Positions 6,480 to 9,330 of a stretch of 9,330 nucleotides of DNA are shown here, one piece after another. Each line of letters begins with the position of its first letter. Position 1 is the stretch's first letter. A program made the position numbers and the translations under genes. The notes under the pieces are model-generated. The model was not told the DNA's origin and ran no database searches. It saw only the letters and a list, made by a program, of their open reading frames with translations. Source of the DNA: Thiotrichaceae bacterium (GTDB taxonomy: Bacteria > Pseudomonadota > Gammaproteobacteria > Thiotrichales > Thiotrichaceae); the NCBI GenBank assembly GCA_026992705.1, contig JALWYT010000011.1, positions 1 through 9,330 of the forward strand, written 5' to 3'.

Positions 6480-7715
6480 TTAAACGGCTGCACCAAGTTT
6501 GAAAATAGGCAAGTACATGGCAATTACTAAACCACCAACTAATATACCTAATACTGCCATAATCATGGGTTCAATTTGTTTAGCTAGCGTATCCACTAGA
6601 TTATCCACTTGTTCTTCATAATAATCCGCTACTCGCCCGAGCATATCTTCCAATTTACCTGATTCTTCACCAATTTTAGTCATTTGTACCATCATATTGG
6701 GGAAAATTTGCCGTGTCTGCATGGCAATATAAAGTTGTACCCCTTGGGCAGTGTCTCGTTTGATTTGCATCGTGGCTTCTTTATAAAGAATATTCCCCGT
6801 ACTGCCTGCAACGGAATCCATCGCCTCAACTAATGGCACACCTGCGGCAAACATTACCGATAAAGTTCGTGAAAAACGTGATACGGCGGATAGCTCAATA
6901 ATTTTGCCCATAACGGGGATTTTTAACGCCACCATATCCAGCCAACGCCTGAATTTAGGGGATTTCTTTTTCGCTGTAACAAAGGCATAGCCTAATACAA
7001 TAATCCCCAATATCACCTTCCACCATGAGGCTTGTAGCCATTCTGATAAGCCAATCACCCACAAAGTAAAGGCTGGTAAGTCGGCTCCGAAGTTAGCAAA
7101 AACTTCTTTGAATTGAGGAATAACAAAAATCAACATAATCGACGAGACCACAATTGCCGCGACAATAACAATAATCGGGTACATCATGGCTTTTTTGACT
7201 TTTGCCTTCATGGCTTCGGATTTTTCTTTGTAGGTCGCCACTTTATCCAGCATATCCTCTAGCGTACCCGCCTGTTCCCCTGCGTGAACCAAGCCTACAA
7301 ATAATTCATCGAAATATTTTGGCTGGCGGCTAAACGCTTGGGCTAAAGAACCACCGCCTTCAATATCCGCCTTGATTTTTGCGACCATTTCCTGCACAGA
7401 GATATTTTCATGCCCTGCTGAAATAAGTTCTAAAGCCTGCACCATCGGCACGCCCGCTTCCATCATCGTGGTCAATTGGCGGGCAAAATGAGCAATATCA
7501 CCTGGTGTAATCTTGGGCTTAGTTAATGGCTTGGGCTTTTTACGCACCGAAGTCGGCGTGATGCCTTTTTTGCGTAGTGCGGCTTTCAAGGCATTTGCAT
7601 TGGGTGCTCGGGTTTCACCTTTTATTTTTATGCCGCTACGGTTTGTACCCGCCCAAATAAAATCTTGTTGTTCTACTTTTTTTGCGACTGGTCGTTTTGC
7701 TGTTGCCGTTGCCAT
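6480..7715 (-). CDS. pilC: PilC type IV pilus inner-membrane platform protein
   Basis: A 411-residue polytopic inner-membrane protein that forms the platform of the type IV pilus, linking the PilB/PilT motors to pilin insertion and extraction. It has a basic, soluble N-terminus with the FIWAGTNRSGIKIKGE segment, then two repeated GspF/T2SSF domains at about 73-197 and 276-400. Each domain begins with the same pattern (FARQLTTMMEAGVPMVQAL and FSRTLSVMFAAGVPLVEAM) and has the matching GEQAGTLEDML and GEESGKLEDML helices. Hydrophobic spans are near 178-199, 232-247 and 383-403. The ATG lies 2 bases after the pilB stop, and its ribosome binding site AGGA is inside the end of pilB, so translation is coupled. 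Length and motifs are normal. Confidence 0.97.
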   Translation of the reverse strand: MATATAKRPVAKKVEQQDFIWAGTNRSGIKIKGETRAPNANALKAALRKKGITPTSVRKKPKPLTKPKITPGDIAHFARQLTTMMEAGVPMVQALELISAGHENISVQEMVAKIKADIEGGGSLAQAFSRQPKYFDELFVGLVHAGEQAGTLEDMLDKVATYKEKSEAMKAKVKKAMMYPIIVIVAAIVVSSIMLIFVIPQFKEVFANFGADLPAFTLWVIGLSEWLQASWWKVILGIIVLGYAFVTAKKKSPKFRRWLDMVALKIPVMGKIIELSAVSRFSRTLSVMFAAGVPLVEAMDSVAGSTGNILYKEATMQIKRDTAQGVQLYIAMQTRQIFPNMMVQMTKIGEESGKLEDMLGRVADYYEEQVDNLVDTLAKQIEPMIMAVLGILVGGLVIAMYLPIFKLGAAV

Positions 7716-7717
7716 AA

Positions 7718-9330
7718 TTAATCCTGAGTTACTCGGTCAATTTCTTCGATGGTGGTCAAGCCTTCACGAATTTTATTTAAACCTGCTTCGCGTAAATCTA
7801 AAATGCCTTCTTTGCGTGCTTGGTCAGCGAGATCAATAGCCGTACCGCCATTCATGACCATACGCCCCATTTCATCTGACATCGGCATCACTTGATAAAT
7901 ACCCACTCGCCCTTTATAGCCGTGCGAACATTTATCACAGCCGACGGCTTTATAAATGCTTAAATTATCAATTTCTTCTTCTTTAAAACCGTGATAAAGC
8001 AAAACCTCACGCGAAACCTCAGCGGACTGCTTGCAAGAGCATAAACGTCGAGCAAGGCGTTGAGCAATAATCAAATTAATTGATGAAGCAATATTAAAGG
8101 CGGGAATTCCCATATTAATCAAACGTGTCAAGGTTTCAGGGGCACTATTAGTATGCAAGGTAGAAAGCACTAAATGCCCGGTTTGAGCGGCTTTTACGGC
8201 AATTTCCCCTGTTTCCATATCTCGAATTTCACCCACCATAATAATATCGGGATCTTGTCGTAGGAATGCTTTTAGAGCTGCCGCAAAGGTCAAGCCCACT
8301 TTATTGTTCACATTAACTTGGTTTATTCCTGGTAATTGAATTTCTACAGGGTCTTCTGCGGTTGATATATTTTTTTCAGGACGATTGAGAATATTCAAGC
8401 CTGTATAAAGCGTAACTGTTTTACCACTACCCGTAGGTCCTGTAACCAAAATCATGCCATCAGGCTTTGCTAGGGCATCTAAATATGCTTTTTTTTGTTC
8501 ATCATTAAAGCCGAGTTGGTTAATCCCCATTTGAGCGGCTGATGAATCTAATATCCGTAAGACTACCTTTTCACCGTGCATAATCGGTAAGGTATTCACA
8601 CGAAAGTCCATTTTCCGCGTATCATTATCATATACAAAACGAATATTGCCATCCTGCGGCACACGACGTTCTGATATATTCATCCGTGACATAACCTTAA
8701 GCCGAGAAACTAACTGCTGTGCTGTTTTCTTTGGTGGCGTTGCAACGACGGTGAGAATACCGTCCATGCGATAGCGAATACGAAACACCTCTTCATAAGG
8801 CTCAATATGAATATCTGATACACCATGTTTGATAGCATGTTCTAACATACGGTCAACAAACCGAGAGACTGCTCGATCATCATTCTCAAAGCGTTCTAAG
8901 TCAACCGTATCTAGAGCATAGCTTTGTGCCCGAGTCTCATCCGATACCGTTAAACCAACATCCCCTGTACCAAGTTTTTCATCATCAACTTTTATACTAT
9001 TTAAATACGTTTGAAATTTGTCATAAGCAATCGCGACAGGTTCAGGGTTCAGCCCCGTTGAAAATTTAAGATCATTAATTTTAGCAAGAGCTTCAGGCTC
9101 CGCCACACCGACAATTAGCGTGTTATTCTTTTTAATTAAGGGTAAAAGCTGTAGCGTAGAAATCTGCTCATGGGATAATAAAGTCTTGACTTCATCCTGA
9201 ATCGTCACTGCATCAAAGTCAATCACCCGTATTGATTTTGTTTTTGCCAAAGCACTCGCAATCTCATTGCCGCTCACCATTTTATTTTTTAATAATAAAG
9301 AAATAATCGGAATTTTTGCCGCAAGCGACT
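7718..9330 (-). CDS. pilB: PilB type IV pilus assembly ATPase (5' end beyond the window)
   Basis: The cytoplasmic hexameric ATPase that powers pilus extension. Residue numbers count from the internal ATG at 9280. Motifs: RIRYRMDG Asp box (167-174), Walker A GPTGSGKT (281-288), Walker B IIMVGEIRD (346-354, with Glu351), His box HLVLSTLHTN (369-378) and the C-terminal zinc cysteines Cys414, Cys416, Cys448 and Cys451. The first cysteine pair is spaced CxC, not the CxxC usual in the family. The frame stays open upstream of 9280 to the edge, adding 16 residues (SLAAKIPIISLLLKNK) that fit the N-terminal helical domain of PilB. The usual length of about 566 suggests roughly 30 residues are missing. 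It is the upstream gene of pilB-pilC-pilD. Confidence 0.96.
   Translation of the reverse strand, partial: SLAAKIPIISLLLKNKMVSGNEIASALAKTKSIRVIDFDAVTIQDEVKTLLSHEQISTLQLLPLIKKNNTLIVGVAEPEALAKINDLKFSTGLNPEPVAIAYDKFQTYLNSIKVDDEKLGTGDVGLTVSDETRAQSYALDTVDLERFENDDRAVSRFVDRMLEHAIKHGVSDIHIEPYEEVFRIRYRMDGILTVVATPPKKTAQQLVSRLKVMSRMNISERRVPQDGNIRFVYDNDTRKMDFRVNTLPIMHGEKVVLRILDSSAAQMGINQLGFNDEQKKAYLDALAKPDGMILVTGPTGSGKTVTLYTGLNILNRPEKNISTAEDPVEIQLPGINQVNVNNKVGLTFAAALKAFLRQDPDIIMVGEIRDMETGEIAVKAAQTGHLVLSTLHTNSAPETLTRLINMGIPAFNIASSINLIIAQRLARRLCSCKQSAEVSREVLLYHGFKEEEIDNLSIYKAVGCDKCSHGYKGRVGIYQVMPMSDEMGRMVMNGGTAIDLADQARKEGILDLREAGLNKIREGLTTIEEIDRVTQD

Noticed and set aside
5595..9330. Type II secretion operon (gspE-gspF-gspO) rather than type IV pilus genes
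   Set aside because: The three-gene order pilB-pilC-pilD, the basic PilC N-terminus and the YKGRVGIYQVMP ending of the ATPase fit type IV pilus proteins better. No gspC, D or G-type gene is present.
1..9330. Defence island, prophage, CRISPR array or other accessory system
   Set aside because: All recognisable genes are core functions, spacers are short, and there are no tandem repeats, integrase, transposase or attachment-site duplications that I can see.

Overview
This looks like a chromosomal housekeeping segment from an AT-rich gammaproteobacterium. The type IV pilus order pilB-pilC-pilD, the mpl-ubiX pair (a neighbour arrangement I recall from pseudomonads) and the character of every protein support that. 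The low GC content and the serine O-succinyltransferase-like MetX-family protein are compatible with, for example, a Thiotrichales-type lineage, but the genus cannot be read from this window. I see no insertion sequence, phage gene, CRISPR array, tRNA or rRNA.

Layout, left to right. Positions 1-195 are AT-rich and gene-free, with a short hairpin and a long imperfect inverted repeat downstream of a thioredoxin gene (196-576, minus, GTG start). A 177-base spacer (577-753) holds a likely thioredoxin promoter, two similar TTGCTA palindromes and a strong hairpin. Next is the two-gene operon mpl (1363-2724) then ubiX (754-1359), both minus, 3 bases apart: murein tripeptide recycling and flavin prenylation for ubiquinone synthesis. 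On the plus strand at 2898-3071 lies a 57-codon gene for a small single-pass membrane protein with a near-perfect ribosome binding site. Converging on it is tgt (3102-4214, minus), for queuosine insertion into tRNA. Divergent from tgt is an acyl-CoA transferase of the MetX family (4385-5530, plus), which resembles serine O-succinyltransferases more than homoserine acetyltransferases.

The right third is a tight minus-strand type IV pilus operon: pilB (7718 to beyond the right edge), pilC (6480-7715) and pilD (5595-6467). These are the assembly ATPase, the inner-membrane platform protein and the prepilin peptidase. No pilin gene is in view. The PilB reading frame stays open to the window edge and reads like PilB N-terminal sequence, so the ATG at 9280 is internal.

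No new multi-gene system is evident. The items most worth a second look are the small membrane protein gene, the probable serine-specific acyltransferase, the structured spacer between thioredoxin and ubiX, and the CxC spacing in the PilB cysteine motif.
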